In this document: piece after piece, positions 1 through 9,459 of the stretch | Numbering within the stretch: the stretch's first letter is position 1 | Layout of the letters: the number at the start of each line of letters is the position of its first letter | Source of the DNA: Clostridia bacterium | GTDB lineage: Bacteria; Bacillota; Clostridia; Christensenellales; Pumilibacteraceae | Assembly: GCA_013316045.1 (NCBI GenBank) | Contig: WSNJ01000011.1 | Coordinates: 1-33,996 of the forward strand | DNA: 33,996 nucleotides | Direction of reading: 5' to 3' | Made by a program: the position numbers and the translations under genes | The notes under the pieces: generated by a model | What the model was told of the DNA's origin: nothing | Databases searched by the model: none | What the model saw: the letters and a program-made list of their open reading frames with translations, nothing else

Positions 1-708
1 GCGTGTAAGGCTAACGGGGTTCCGATACGCATAGGTGTGAACGGCGGTTCGCTCGAAAAGGAAATAACGGATAAATACGGCAATTCGGCGCAGGGACTTG
101 CGGAAAGCGCGCTCGGACACGTTAAAATTTTGGAAGAGTGCGGATTTTACGATATAGTTATATCGGTTAAATCAAGCAACGTAAGAACAATGACGGAAGC
201 AAACCGCTTGCTCGATAAAATGTGCGATTATCCGCTTCATATCGGTGTTACGGAGAGCGGCGCATACGAAGACGGTCTTGTGAAAAGCGCGATAGGCATA
301 GGCGCATTGTTACTCGACGGAATAGGCGACACTTTGCGCGTTTCGCTTTCGGGAGAGCCGTTGCAAGAAGTTATCGCCGCAAAACGCATACTGCGCGCCA
401 CGGGAATAGATAAGAATTTTTGCGAAGTTGTTTCTTGCCCGACTTGTTCGCGTTGCAAGTATGATATGATGAGCGTGCTTAATAAAGTGCGCGACCTGAC
501 GAAAGATATTAAAAAGCGTATGAAAATAGCCGTTATGGGTTGCGTCGTAAACGGACCCGGCGAAGCAAAAGATGCGGATTTCGGCGTGGCGGGCGGCAAA
601 GACAAAGCCGTTATATTCAAAAAAGGCGAAGTTATGGCTACCGTAAAAAACGAAGAAATAATTCCTTATATGGAAAAAATGATTCTGGATATTACAAAAG
701 ATGGCTAA
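1..708 (+). CDS. ispG: 4-hydroxy-3-methylbut-2-en-1-yl diphosphate synthase (IspG/GcpE), C-terminal part, 5' end outside window
   Basis: Iron-sulfur enzyme of the cytosolic MEP isoprenoid pathway that reductively converts methylerythritol cyclodiphosphate to HMBPP. The reading frame is open from base 1, so the N-terminal part of the TIM barrel is missing here. The fragment opens with the family segment PIRIGVNGGSL. The [4Fe-4S] domain is intact: cysteines at fragment residues 146 and 149 (SCPTC), 181 (MGCVVNGPGEA) and the ligand glutamate at 188. The last 8 bases overlap the start of the next gene (ATGGCTAA), so the two are translationally coupled. In Clostridia ispG often sits directly before polC, which matches the neighbour. 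The later MEP genes dxs and ispA are also in this window but in another operon. Confidence 0.97.
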   Translation, partial: ACKANGVPIRIGVNGGSLEKEITDKYGNSAQGLAESALGHVKILEECGFYDIVISVKSSNVRTMTEANRLLDKMCDYPLHIGVTESGAYEDGLVKSAIGIGALLLDGIGDTLRVSLSGEPLQEVIAAKRILRATGIDKNFCEVVSCPTCSRCKYDMMSVLNKVRDLTKDIKKRMKIAVMGCVVNGPGEAKDADFGVAGGKDKAVIFKKGEVMATVKNEEIIPYMEKMILDITKDG

Positions 709-2263
709 AAGTTTTATCGACAAGTTCAACGAATATACAAACGGCAAATTCAATTATCTTAAATTGTCGTCCGTTGACGTGGTAGTTTCGCGCAAAACCG
801 TAACGGTTAATATGATTTATCCCGACGGAAAGCAAAAAGAAGTTTCGGCTGAAACGGAAGCTATTAAGTCGGCGGTAGAAAGAGCGCTTAACACCGCGGC
901 AGAAGTTTCGTTGAAATTGACTCTCAGTCATTTCGATAAGAATTTTTTTATGCGCGGGTTCAGGGAATTTTTGAAGAGCTATCCAGCCGTAGTATCCACC
1001 GTCGGCGAAGAAGACATAGATATAAACGATTCGTCCGACGCTCCGAGCATAACGCTTAAACTTCAAAAACACGTATACGATTATTGTATCGAAAAGAAAT
1101 TCGTAAAAGATATAGAAACGTATCTCGATTTATGCTATTGCGAAAAAATTGCCGTCAATCTTGTCGTGTCGGACGAAGCGGAAGACGACGACGATTTCGA
1201 CGACGAAGAATTGCCCGTTTTGGAGCTTGAAAACGGTTCCGAAAGGTCGATACGCCCTCAGAACGTAGACGAGTTGATAGGCGCAATTATTTACGATAAA
1301 GCAATGTATATAGAAGACGCCGTTACTCCGAAAGAGCGCGCGGTTATTTGCGGTAAAATCACGCGCTTCGACGAGCTTTCCCGCCGCCCGAAAGAGGGCG
1401 AAACCGTTGCGCGCAAATTCTACAAAATGACGCTTGAAGATTTTACAGGCAGTATTGATTGCCTGTATTTTCCCAACAAATATACTCAGGATAAAATCAC
1501 GCTGTTGCAGACGGGAAAGGAAATTGTGGTGCGCGGTTCGATACAAAAAGACGAGCGCGCCGAATCGGGCGCGGTGTTTTTCGCAAGAGATATTTCATAC
1601 TGCACGTTACCGACGGAATTTACGGTAAACCGTATCAAGCGCAAAGTCGACGAACACTATAAAACGGTTTTCCCGAAGCCGTGCGTTATAACGGCTCAGC
1701 CGACGCTTTTCGATTTCACGGACAAAAAGGAAATCACCAAATCGCTGTTGGGAAGAAGCTATGTAGTTTTCGATATAGAAACTACGGGACTTAATCCGCG
1801 AGACGATATGATTATAGAAATAGGCGGCGTCAAAATAGTCGACGGAGTGTTTACCGAAACGTTTTCTACGTTTATAGACCCTAAAATTCCTATTCCCGAA
1901 CGCATTACCGAGCTTACGGGAATAACCGACAGGGACGTGGTCGGCGCACCGCTGAACGACGACGTTATAATAGATTTTTACAAGTTTACGGAAGGGTGCA
2001 TACTCGTAGGGCAGAATCTGCAATTCGATTTGTCTTTTGTTGCTATAAAAGGTAGGCATCTGAATATTTATTTCGATAACGATAAAATGGATACGCTGTA
2101 TCTTGCGCGTAAGATTTTTCCGGGGCTTAAAAAGTACAAGCTCGGATATTTGTGTTCGTATTTGGGCGTATCGCTCGACCACGCGCACAGAGCTCTTGAC
2201 GACGCAATGGCGACGGCGGAAGTTTTTGTAAAGATTTTGGAAAAAATGGACTCTAACGGTTGA
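701..2263 (+). CDS. PolC-like protein with N-terminal, OB and DEDDh 3'-5' exonuclease domains but no PHP or polymerase domain
   Basis: 520 residues, against roughly 1400 for full PolC. Residues 1-200 resemble the PolC N-terminal region and carry a very acidic linker near 159-170. Residues 211-300 look like the OB fold (starting AVICGKITRFD). Residues 353-515 are an epsilon-type proofreading exonuclease with all catalytic residues: D358 and E360 (DIETTGL), D443 (GQNLQFD), H496 and D501 (HRALDDA). Both PHP halves that normally flank the exonuclease, and the whole polymerase palm/fingers, are absent; the OB region runs into the exonuclease through a linker of about 45 residues. The stop is followed at once by the rimP promoter, with no polymerase remnant. 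It occupies the usual polC locus between ispG and rimP. It could act as a separate proofreading subunit or as a repair exonuclease; the function is inferred, the domain content is clear. Confidence 0.85.
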   Translation: MAKSFIDKFNEYTNGKFNYLKLSSVDVVVSRKTVTVNMIYPDGKQKEVSAETEAIKSAVERALNTAAEVSLKLTLSHFDKNFFMRGFREFLKSYPAVVSTVGEEDIDINDSSDAPSITLKLQKHVYDYCIEKKFVKDIETYLDLCYCEKIAVNLVVSDEAEDDDDFDDEELPVLELENGSERSIRPQNVDELIGAIIYDKAMYIEDAVTPKERAVICGKITRFDELSRRPKEGETVARKFYKMTLEDFTGSIDCLYFPNKYTQDKITLLQTGKEIVVRGSIQKDERAESGAVFFARDISYCTLPTEFTVNRIKRKVDEHYKTVFPKPCVITAQPTLFDFTDKKEITKSLLGRSYVVFDIETTGLNPRDDMIIEIGGVKIVDGVFTETFSTFIDPKIPIPERITELTGITDRDVVGAPLNDDVIIDFYKFTEGCILVGQNLQFDLSFVAIKGRHLNIYFDNDKMDTLYLARKIFPGLKKYKLGYLCSYLGVSLDHAHRALDDAMATAEVFVKILEKMDSNG

Positions 2264-2288
2264 TTTTTTATTTCGGGTGTGTTATAAT
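2260..2288 (+). promoter_or_regulatory. sigma-A-type promoter of the rimP-nusA-infB operon
   Basis: TTGATT (2260-2265), a 17-base spacer, then a perfect TATAAT (2283-2288). The -35 element overlaps the stop codon of the PolC-like gene. The predicted transcript starts near 2295, giving a leader of about 89 bases before rimP. Confidence 0.75.
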
Positions 2289-2313
2289 TATTCAGGCTTA
2301 TATGATACGGTAC

Positions 2314-2343
2314 TGAGAGCGGACAGAAAAATGTCCGCTCTCA
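2314..2343 (+). promoter_or_regulatory. stable leader hairpin of the rimP-nusA operon
   Basis: A perfect 12-base-pair inverted repeat (arms 2314-2325 and 2332-2343, core GAGAGCGGAC / GTCCGCTCTC) closes a 6-base loop. It lies about 20 bases after the predicted transcript start and 26 bases before the rimP Shine-Dalgarno. No U-run follows, so it does not look like a simple terminator. A processing site, RNA stabiliser or NusA-responsive element are possibilities; the role is inference. Confidence 0.6.
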
Positions 2344-2383
2344 ACTTTATAAGCGGTGAAAAAACAATTAAGGAGAATAGGTT

Positions 2384-2842
2384 TTGTCGGTAGTCGAAAC
2401 TGTTGCAAAAAGCGTTACGCCCAAAATCGAAGAACTCGGGTTCGAAGTAGTGGACGTAGAGTACGAGAAAAAGTACGGGCAAATGAATCTTACGATTTAT
2501 ATAGATATTCCGCGCGGAGTTAATCTCGACGATTGCGAAGCGGTGAATAACGCGATAAATCCGATTCTGGACGAACTCGACCCCACGGACGGCGCGCCTT
2601 ACGTATTGAACGTTTCTTCGCCGGGGCTTGACAGACCTTTCAGGAAACAGCGCGACTTTGAAAGAAATTACGGAAAGGAAGTCGAAGTTAAACTGTATGC
2701 GCCGCTTAAAGGAAAGAAACTGTACGAGGGCGTATTACAGGCGCGCGACGATAATACCGTTACGGTACTTTGCGGGAACGAAGAGCTGAAAATAGAAAAT
2801 ACGAGAATAGCTCTTGTGCGCCCGCTGGTTAAATTTGAATAA
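2384..2842 (+). CDS. rimP: ribosome maturation factor RimP
   Basis: 152-residue factor for 30S subunit assembly. The hallmark VSSPGLDRPF lies in the middle, joining an N-terminal alpha/beta domain (YEKKYGQMNLTIYID) to a C-terminal SH3-like barrel with the KGKKLYEGVL segment. The start is TTG at 2384, chosen because AAGGAG lies 8 bases upstream and no better ATG is near. It is the first gene of the operon, followed 22 bases later by nusA, the standard arrangement in bacteria. Length and motifs are typical for the family. Confidence 0.95.
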   Translation: MSVVETVAKSVTPKIEELGFEVVDVEYEKKYGQMNLTIYIDIPRGVNLDDCEAVNNAINPILDELDPTDGAPYVLNVSSPGLDRPFRKQRDFERNYGKEVEVKLYAPLKGKKLYEGVLQARDDNTVTVLCGNEELKIENTRIALVRPLVKFE

Positions 2843-2864
2843 TATTCGGAGGATAAACAAAAAA

Positions 2865-4046
2865 ATGGTCAACAAGGATTTTTTTCTTGCTCTCGACGAG
2901 CTTGAAAGAGAAAAGAGAATCAAGAAGTCTGTCTTTATCGAAGCGCTCGAAACGGCGCTTGTGATTGCATATAAAAAACACACGGGAACAAGTAAGGCGG
3001 TAACCGTCAAATTGTTGCCCGAAAGAAATACGATTAAAATCGTCGCATACCAAACGGTAGTCGAAGTCGTGGAAGACAAAGAGTCGCAAATCAGCTTGGA
3101 AGACGCGCGTCTTATCAACAGAAAGTATAAGGTAGGAGATATTGTTTCCGAAGAAGTTTCGTCTAAGGAGTTCGGAAGAATTGCGGCGCAAACGGCTAAG
3201 CAGGTAATTATGCAAAAGTTGCGCGAAGTAGAAGGCGAAATCGCGTACAGCGAGCTTTCTCAGAAAGAAGACGAACTTGTTACTTGCATAGTAAGGCGTA
3301 TCGAGGGTAAAAACGTATACGTAGAAATCAACAAGCTCGAAGCCGTACTAATGCCGCAAGACCAATCTCCCAACGACAGATTCAACGTCGGCGACAGAAT
3401 AAAGGTATACGTTAAGAGAATAAAGACGGGACCGAAAGGACCGCAGATAATAGTTTCGCGCACGGTTGCGGGATTTGTTAAACGTTTGTTCGAGCTCGAA
3501 GTTCCCGAGATAGCCAACGGACTTGTCGTTATAAAGTCGATTGTCCGCGAAGCGGGTTACAGAACCAAAATGGCTGTTTACAGCGAAGATTCTGATATTG
3601 ACGCAGTAGGCGCGTGCGTAGGTAACCGCGGCGTTCGCGTAAATTCCGTGGTATCCCAGCTCGACGGAGAGAAAATAGATATTATTCCTTGGTGCGACGA
3701 CAGCTTGGAGTTTATAGCTCGCGCACTCAGCCCCGCAAAGGTCGTAATGGTTCAGGTCAACGACGAAGAACATTCGGCAAAAGCGGTAGTTATGGACGAT
3801 ATGCTTTCGCTTGCAATCGGCAAAGACGGTCAGAATGCAAGGCTTGCCGCAAGACTAACCGGTTGGAAAATAGACGTTAAGCCTTATTCGACTTTTGCTC
3901 AGAGCGCAGCGGAAGACGAAGAAGAACAGCCAGAAGCGGAAGAAACGGTTGTTGCCGACGAAACGCAGGAAGCTGTTTCGGAAGAAAAATCCGCTACGGA
4001 CGAAATACTCGATATTTTCGACGAGGATTTGGGCGAACTCGATTAA
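2865..4046 (+). CDS. nusA: transcription termination/antitermination factor NusA
   Basis: 393 residues from the ATG at 2865, which has GGAGG 10 bases upstream; an open frame extends 17 codons further up into rimP but lacks a good start. Order of domains: N-terminal RNA-polymerase-binding domain (about 1-125), S1 domain (about 130-200, beginning EDELVTCIVRRIEGKNVYVEI), then KH1 and KH2 (to about 345), the last with the GKDGQNARLAARLTGW signature. A roughly 45-residue Glu/Asp-rich tail follows, replacing the acidic repeats of proteobacterial NusA; short tails are usual in Bacillota. NusA modulates pausing, termination and antitermination with NusB, which is encoded further along at 19647. Confidence 0.97.
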   Translation: MVNKDFFLALDELEREKRIKKSVFIEALETALVIAYKKHTGTSKAVTVKLLPERNTIKIVAYQTVVEVVEDKESQISLEDARLINRKYKVGDIVSEEVSSKEFGRIAAQTAKQVIMQKLREVEGEIAYSELSQKEDELVTCIVRRIEGKNVYVEINKLEAVLMPQDQSPNDRFNVGDRIKVYVKRIKTGPKGPQIIVSRTVAGFVKRLFELEVPEIANGLVVIKSIVREAGYRTKMAVYSEDSDIDAVGACVGNRGVRVNSVVSQLDGEKIDIIPWCDDSLEFIARALSPAKVVMVQVNDEEHSAKAVVMDDMLSLAIGKDGQNARLAARLTGWKIDVKPYSTFAQSAAEDEEEQPEAEETVVADETQEAVSEEKSATDEILDIFDEDLGELD

Positions 4047-4059
4047 AAATTAAGTAAGT

Positions 4060-4332
4060 ATGAAAGAAAAGAAAATCCCTTTGAGAATGTGCATCGCCTG
4101 CAAGGAAATGAAGAATAAGAAAGAACTTATTCGGATTGTCAAGAGTGGCGACGGCGAAATAAGTCTTGACTTTACGGGCAAGAAAAACGGGCGCGGCGCG
4201 TATATATGTCCGACTAAGGAATGTATTGAAAAATGCGCCAAAACGCGCGCCTTGAACAGAGCTTTTTCTTGCGAAGTAAGCAAAGAGATTTACGATAAGA
4301 TTGCCGAGGAATTCGAGCGTGGAAAAGGATAA
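4060..4332 (+). CDS. rnpM: YlxR/RnpM family RNA-binding protein (DUF448)
   Basis: 90-residue basic protein with the family pattern RMCIACKEMKNKKELIRI near the N terminus and GRGAYICPTKEC in the middle. The B. subtilis homologue (YlxR, now RnpM) has been reported to bind and modulate RNase P RNA. It starts 13 bases after nusA and overlaps ylxQ by 14 bases, the invariant nusA-ylxR-ylxQ-infB layout of Bacillota. The Shine-Dalgarno is weak (TAAGTA), so translation may depend on coupling to nusA. Confidence 0.93.
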   Translation: MKEKKIPLRMCIACKEMKNKKELIRIVKSGDGEISLDFTGKKNGRGAYICPTKECIEKCAKTRALNRAFSCEVSKEIYDKIAEEFERGKG

Positions 4333-4642
4333 AGTAGAAACGCTTATCGGATTCGCCGTAAAGGCGTCTAAACTTGTGTACGGCTCGGACAACATAGTCG
4401 GCGGAAGAAAGAAACCGCTTGTAATTATGTGCGGGTCGGCGGCGGAGAACACGAGAAAGTCGGTAATCGACTTTTGTAACAGAACAAAGACCGATTTGAT
4501 AATAACGAAAAAAACGCTCGAAGAAATCGTTTATAGGAAGAATTGCAAAGTAATAGCTTTCAAGGACGCGCAGATGGCGGGCGCAGTAAAGAAAAACATT
4601 AACGAAAACTATACATTGATAGTTGCGGAGGTAAGAAATTGA
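4319..4642 (+). CDS. ylxQ: L7Ae/L30e/Gadd45-type RNA-binding protein YlxQ
   Basis: 107-residue small protein of the ribosomal L7Ae family, expected to bind kink-turn RNA. It shows the fold's [16 protein letters not shown] start and the [15 protein letters not shown] helix. The start is taken as GTG at 4319 because GAGGA sits 8 bases before it; a TTG at 4301 is in frame but lacks such a site. The gene overlaps rnpM upstream and infB downstream (the stop TGA 4640-4642 overlaps the TTG of infB), so expression is tightly coupled. Confidence 0.9.
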   Translation: MEKDKVETLIGFAVKASKLVYGSDNIVGGRKKPLVIMCGSAAENTRKSVIDFCNRTKTDLIITKKTLEEIVYRKNCKVIAFKDAQMAGAVKKNINENYTLIVAEVRN

Positions 4643-7278
4643 CGACCAATACCGAAAATACCAAAGAGCCTAACAAGTTTGAAAATATCAGACAGCTCAA
4701 CGCTCTCAATCAACCGGGGAGCGAGGTAAATTCTTTAATCATCAACATAAAGGATATGCGTAAGCGCATCGATGCGATTTTGAGCGAACAACGCGAAAAA
4801 GACCGCGAGAAAGAACGCCGCAGACGAGAAGAACAACGCGCGGCGGAAGAAGCGGCGAACGCAAAAGCCGTCAAGGAAGAAAAGCCGAAAGACCCCGCTA
4901 TGGAAGAAAAGCAGGAAGTTTCTCCCGTTGTGCCCGAGAAAGTTGCCGTGGAAGCCGTACAAGAAAAACCTGCCGCTACCGAACCTACGGCTAAATCCGA
5001 AAAGGAGAAAGAGCCTGCCGCTGCCGATAATTCGGCGGCAATCCGCACTAAGCAGTTCGACGCAACGCCGAGCTATATTCGCGGCAGAATTACTCCGCAA
5101 GCGCCTACTGCGACCCAATCGTCGCAAAAATATCAGCGACCCGCCGGAAATTCGTCTTTTAACCGTCAGCAAGGCGGAAGGGACGGTTTTACTCCGCGCG
5201 GTTCGGCTCAGGGCGGCGCACCGTTCAGACCTGCGCAAGGCGGAGCGGGACAGCGTCCGAATGGAAGCGGCAGTGCGTTCGGCGGAGCGAAAAGACCTAT
5301 TCGCGCCGAGATGCCGACCGTTATGCCGAGCAAAGACAGAAAGTCGTTCGACAATAAGAAAAAAGACTTTACGAAGGGTGCGGACGATAAAAAGTCTATG
5401 AACAAGCGCACGCTTATCCGTAAAGGCTTTATTCAGGACGGTTTCGACGAAGAGCGCGTAGGCGTTCGGAAGCTGAAAAATAAGAAAGTCAAGGAACAAC
5501 CCGTTTTCGTTCCGCAAAAAATCGAGAAAGCGGTTATCACAACCGAAAATCTTACCGTTAAGATACTGAGCGAAAAAATAGGAAAGACGGCTCAGGAAAT
5601 AATCAAACAACTTATGCTTTTGGGCATTATGACCAATATAAACAGCGTAGTCGATTTCCCGACTATGGAGCTGGTCGCAAACGAACTCGGGGTTGAACTC
5701 GAACTCAAACTCGAACAGAGCAAAGAGTCTATTCTCGAAGAGTACCACGACGAAGCGGATGACGAAGCTAATCTCGTTAAGCGTCCGCCTATAATTACCG
5801 TTATGGGACACGTAGACCACGGTAAAACTTCGTTGCTCGACGCTATAAGAAAAACAAACGTAGTTGTCGGTGAAGCGGGCGGTATAACTCAGCATATAGG
5901 CGCTTATTCGGTAGTCTGCAAGGGTGAAAAGATAACGTTTCTCGATACGCCGGGACACGAAGCGTTTACCGAAATGCGCGCGCGCGGAGCACAAGTTACC
6001 GATATAGCTATACTTGTAGTTGCCGCAGACGACGGTATTATGCCGCAGACGGTTGAAGCTATCAACCACGCGAAAGCCGCCGACGTGCCTATTATAGTCG
6101 CTATAAACAAGATTGACAAACCTGCCGCAAATATAGATAAGATTAAGCAGACAATGACGGAATACGGTCTTGTAACCGAAGAATGGGGCGGCGATACTAT
6201 GATGATTCCCATTTCGGCAAAAACGGGCGAGGGCATAGACAAGTTGCTCGAATCGGTACTTTTGCTTGCGGAAGTCAATAACTACCGTGCAAATCCGAAC
6301 AGACAGGCAAAGGGTTCGGTTGTGGAAGCAAAGCTCGACAAGGGCAAGGGACCTATTGCAAATATTATAGTGCTAAACGGTACTTTGCGCGTAGGCGATA
6401 CGGTTATTTCCGGAACTACGAGCGGCAGAGTCAGGGCAATGGCTGACGACAAAGGCAGAAATATCAAGGAAGCCGGTCCGTCGACCCCCGTTTCGGTTCT
6501 CGGTTTCACCGAAGTACCCAACGCCGGCGATACCGTATTTGCTGTTTCCGACGAAAAAATGGCTAAGCAGGTAGTAGCCGAAAGAATGGCTAAGATAAAG
6601 AACGAGCAAATAGCAACTACTCAAACGGCTACGCTTGACGACGTATTTAATAAAATCAACGAAGGGCATATCAAAGACCTTAACATCATTATCAAAGCCG
6701 ACGTTCAGGGTTCCGTCGAAGCTCTCAAAAATTCGCTTGCAAAGCTTGTTAACGAAGAAGCGCGCGTAAATATCGTTCACGGCGGCGTAGGCGCTATCAA
6801 CAAATCGGATATAATGCTTGCCGACGTTTCGAAAGCAATTATTATCGGATTTAACGTGCGTCCCGATTCGGAAACGAAGTCGCTTGCCGAAAACAGCGGC
6901 ATAGAAATAAGGCTTTACAAAGTCATTTACGAAGCAATCGACGATATAGAACTTGCGATGAAAGGATTGCTCGCACCGAAACTCAAAGAAACGGTTACGG
7001 GCAGAGCGCAGGTTCGTAACGTGTTCAAAATCACGGGGTCGGGCATTGTTGCGGGTTCTTACATTACGCACGGAAAGATTTACAGAAATTCCAAGGTGCG
7101 CGTATTCCGCGACGGCGAAGTTATTTGCGAAAGTCAGATTCAGGGCTTAAAGCGTTTTAAGGACGACGTTAAGGAAGTTGCCGAAGGTTACGAATGCGGT
7201 ATCAGTATCGAGAATTTCAGCGATATTAAAGAGCTGGACGAAATCGAAGCGTATACGATAGAAGAAATTAAGAGCTGA
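4639..7278 (+). CDS. infB: translation initiation factor IF-2
   Basis: 879-residue GTPase that places initiator tRNA on the 30S subunit. Layout: a charged, coiled-coil-like N terminus (about 30-150, rich in Glu, Lys, Arg), a Gly/Gln/Arg-rich low-complexity stretch (about 150-225), an IF2_N domain (about 295-345), then the GTPase with G1 GHVDHGKT (390-397), G3 DTPGH (436-440) and G4 NKID (490-493), followed by domains II-IV. The start is TTG at 4639 with GGAGG upstream, overlapping the ylxQ stop. The long disordered N terminus is longer than in many Clostridia but not exceptional. A 444-codon open frame on the other strand is an artefact of its base composition. Confidence 0.97.
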   Translation: MTTNTENTKEPNKFENIRQLNALNQPGSEVNSLIINIKDMRKRIDAILSEQREKDREKERRRREEQRAAEEAANAKAVKEEKPKDPAMEEKQEVSPVVPEKVAVEAVQEKPAATEPTAKSEKEKEPAAADNSAAIRTKQFDATPSYIRGRITPQAPTATQSSQKYQRPAGNSSFNRQQGGRDGFTPRGSAQGGAPFRPAQGGAGQRPNGSGSAFGGAKRPIRAEMPTVMPSKDRKSFDNKKKDFTKGADDKKSMNKRTLIRKGFIQDGFDEERVGVRKLKNKKVKEQPVFVPQKIEKAVITTENLTVKILSEKIGKTAQEIIKQLMLLGIMTNINSVVDFPTMELVANELGVELELKLEQSKESILEEYHDEADDEANLVKRPPIITVMGHVDHGKTSLLDAIRKTNVVVGEAGGITQHIGAYSVVCKGEKITFLDTPGHEAFTEMRARGAQVTDIAILVVAADDGIMPQTVEAINHAKAADVPIIVAINKIDKPAANIDKIKQTMTEYGLVTEEWGGDTMMIPISAKTGEGIDKLLESVLLLAEVNNYRANPNRQAKGSVVEAKLDKGKGPIANIIVLNGTLRVGDTVISGTTSGRVRAMADDKGRNIKEAGPSTPVSVLGFTEVPNAGDTVFAVSDEKMAKQVVAERMAKIKNEQIATTQTATLDDVFNKINEGHIKDLNIIIKADVQGSVEALKNSLAKLVNEEARVNIVHGGVGAINKSDIMLADVSKAIIIGFNVRPDSETKSLAENSGIEIRLYKVIYEAIDDIELAMKGLLAPKLKETVTGRAQVRNVFKITGSGIVAGSYITHGKIYRNSKVRVFRDGEVICESQIQGLKRFKDDVKEVAEGYECGISIENFSDIKELDEIEAYTIEEIKS

Positions 7279-7304
7279 GATTTTACCCTAAGGAACATAA
7301 AAGA

Positions 7305-7682
7305 ATGAGTTTCAGAATAGAGAGAATAAACGCCGAAATGCAAAAAAGTATTTCGGACATAGTAGCCAACCGAATTAAAGACCCACGCGTCGGCGGAATG
7401 ATAAGCGTCATAAAAGTCGATACTGCCAAGGACCTTAAAACGGCAAAAGTATACGTGAGTATTTACGGCGACAAGCATAGTGCCGCCGATACTTTCGGCG
7501 CGCTGAAAAATTGTGCGGGCTATATAAAAAAAGAGCTTTCTGCCGATTTTCGCGATTTGCGCGTTGTGCCTACGCTTACGTTTATTCTTGACGACAGTAT
7601 GGAGTACAGCGAAAAGATTGACGCTATAATACAGGGAATAAAATCAGGCGATGAAAAAAACGATAACGGGAACCGAAATTAA
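7305..7682 (+). CDS. rbfA: 30S ribosome-binding factor RbfA
   Basis: 125 residues, the usual length. Family features: RIERINAEMQKSISDIV at the N terminus, the KDPRVGG turn, and the beta strand DLKTAKVYVSIYG. It helps late 16S 5'-end maturation of the small subunit and binds near helix 1. ATG has AAGGA 11 bases upstream. It overlaps the following nrnA by 32 bases, an arrangement typical of infB-rbfA-nrnA-truB operons. Confidence 0.95.
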   Translation: MSFRIERINAEMQKSISDIVANRIKDPRVGGMISVIKVDTAKDLKTAKVYVSIYGDKHSAADTFGALKNCAGYIKKELSADFRDLRVVPTLTFILDDSMEYSEKIDAIIQGIKSGDEKNDNGNRN

Positions 7683-8607
7683 AAGAGTAACGGAAACGGC
7701 GAACACCGCACTTATAGTAGGACATATGCGTCCCGACGGCGATTGCTTGGGGTCAGGGTTTGCATTAAAGCGGTATTTGGAAAAATTTTCCCTTGCGGTT
7801 GATTTTGTTTGCGACTCGGATAAACCCGAACATTACGCTTTTTTCGAAGAATTCGATAAACTCAACGATAAGAAGTTTTCGTCTTACGACGCTGTTTTTT
7901 GCGTTGATTGCGGCGACGAAAAGCGGCTGGGGCGTTATGTGGGCGAACTGAAAAAATGCGTAAGTTATAATATCGACCACCACATAACGAACGTGGGTTA
8001 CGCGGATTATAACTACGTTGTTCCCGACGCGTCGAGTACTTGCGAACTTTTGTTCGACTTGCTCGATTCGGTAAACGGAATCGACGATTACATTGCGTTT
8101 TGTCTTTTTGTGGGTTTGTCGACGGATACGGGACATTTTGCTCACAGTAATACGAACGCAAAAGTTATGTACACGGCGGCAAAACTTTTGGAATATAATA
8201 TCGACGCAAATAAGATAGCGTCGCTTTTGTACCGCAACAATACAATAAATAAAACTATGCTAGTCGAGCGCGCTATACGCTCTATGAAGTTTTATCATAA
8301 CGATGAAATCTGCATCATATCCGTTATGCTAAAAGATTTGGAAGAAACGGGTTGCGTTTTGGCAGATACCGAAGGACTTACCGATTATGGTATGAATATC
8401 GGGAAAGTTCTTGTTGTCGCGTGCATAACGGAACAGAACAGACCGCAATTTAAGGTCAGTTTTCGTTCAAAAAGCGCGGACGTTTCGTCTGCGGCGGCAG
8501 TATTCGGCGGCGGCGGACATAAAAAAGCCGCAGGTTGTATAGTAAGCGGACATTATGAAGACGTTTTACGGAAAATAGTCAAATCGATAACCGACGGACT
8601 GAATTGA
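7651..8607 (+). CDS. nrnA: DHH-family oligoribonuclease / pAp phosphatase NrnA
   Basis: 318 residues. DHH motifs in order: HMRPDGDCLGS (metal-binding Asp pair), CVDCGDEKRLG, NIDHHITN (the DHH motif itself), DTGHFAHSNT, and the DHHA1 substrate motif GGGGHKKAAG near residue 290. NrnA degrades 2-5-nucleotide RNA and dephosphorylates 3'-phosphoadenosine 5'-phosphate in Bacillota that lack Orn. The start at 7651 lies within rbfA in another frame; its ribosome site is weak (AGG only), so coupling to rbfA is likely. The TGA stop shares its A with the truB ATG. Confidence 0.93.
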   Translation: MKKTITGTEIKRVTETANTALIVGHMRPDGDCLGSGFALKRYLEKFSLAVDFVCDSDKPEHYAFFEEFDKLNDKKFSSYDAVFCVDCGDEKRLGRYVGELKKCVSYNIDHHITNVGYADYNYVVPDASSTCELLFDLLDSVNGIDDYIAFCLFVGLSTDTGHFAHSNTNAKVMYTAAKLLEYNIDANKIASLLYRNNTINKTMLVERAIRSMKFYHNDEICIISVMLKDLEETGCVLADTEGLTDYGMNIGKVLVVACITEQNRPQFKVSFRSKSADVSSAAAVFGGGGHKKAAGCIVSGHYEDVLRKIVKSITDGLN

Positions 8608-9455
8608 TGAAAGGCATTATAAATCTTTACAAGCCGAAAGGAATTTCGTCTGCGGCGGCTGTAAGTAAGGTAAAAAAAATTCTTAACCGCAAGGACGTCG
8701 GACATATGGGAACGCTCGACCCGGACGCCGAGGGCGTATTGCTTATAGGCGTAGGCAAAGCGACGCGGCTGTTTGATTTTTTCTTGAAAAAGGATAAGGT
8801 TTACAGAGCAGAATTTACTTTCGGTTACGAAACGGATACGCTTGACGGCAGCGGCGCGACAGTCGGGACGACCGATAAAATCCCTACCGATGCGGAAATA
8901 GCAAACGCATTGAAAAAGCAACTCGGCGAGATTGAGCAGTTGCCGCCGAATTACAGCTCGAAAAACATAAACGGTAGGCGAGCCTACGACTTGGCGCGCG
9001 AAGGAAAAGATTTCAGCTTAAAACCGAGTACCGTTCATATATATTCGATTGAGCGGGAAGGTAAGATAAACGCCAAAAGTTTTGTTTTCGATATTCATTG
9101 CAGTGCGGGAACTTATATACGCAGTATATGCCGCGACCTTGCGTACGGCTGCGGCTCTCTTGCAACAATGACGGCGCTTACGCGCACGCGTTGCGGAAAA
9201 TTCGAAATAGAGAAAGGCGTAACTTTGGACAAGCTCGTTTCTCTCGGTGAAAAAGCCGTATTACCCGTTGAAAAGGTACTCGCAGATTGCGAAGCTCTTA
9301 CGCTATGCGACGATATGTACGTAAAACTGATAAACGGAATAAAAATTCCGTGCGATAAAGAAGGTGTTTTTACGGTATATTGCAAGAGAGAATTATTCGG
9401 ACTCGGACAAAGCGTAAACGGGATATTGAAAATCACTTCGTATTTAAGGGACTAA
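8607..9455 (+). CDS. truB: tRNA pseudouridine-55 synthase TruB
   Basis: 282 residues; makes pseudouridine 55 in the T-loop of tRNA. The N terminus MKGIINLYKPKGISS and the catalytic motif HMGTLDPDAEGVL (nucleophile Asp in TLDP) are textbook, as are YSSKNINGRRAYDLAREG and the AGTYIRSICRDL motif. The start is ATG 8607, overlapping the nrnA stop by one base; a TTG one codon upstream is less likely. It is the penultimate gene of the rimP-ribF operon. Confidence 0.96.
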   Translation: MKGIINLYKPKGISSAAAVSKVKKILNRKDVGHMGTLDPDAEGVLLIGVGKATRLFDFFLKKDKVYRAEFTFGYETDTLDGSGATVGTTDKIPTDAEIANALKKQLGEIEQLPPNYSSKNINGRRAYDLAREGKDFSLKPSTVHIYSIEREGKINAKSFVFDIHCSAGTYIRSICRDLAYGCGSLATMTALTRTRCGKFEIEKGVTLDKLVSLGEKAVLPVEKVLADCEALTLCDDMYVKLINGIKIPCDKEGVFTVYCKRELFGLGQSVNGILKITSYLRD

Positions 9456-9459
9456 ACTT

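Noticed and set aside
4735-6069. Minus-strand open frame of 444 codons opposite infB
   Set aside because: It lies fully within the infB coding sequence, its product is a low-complexity mirror of the charged IF-2 N terminus and it has no ribosome site. It is a composition artefact.
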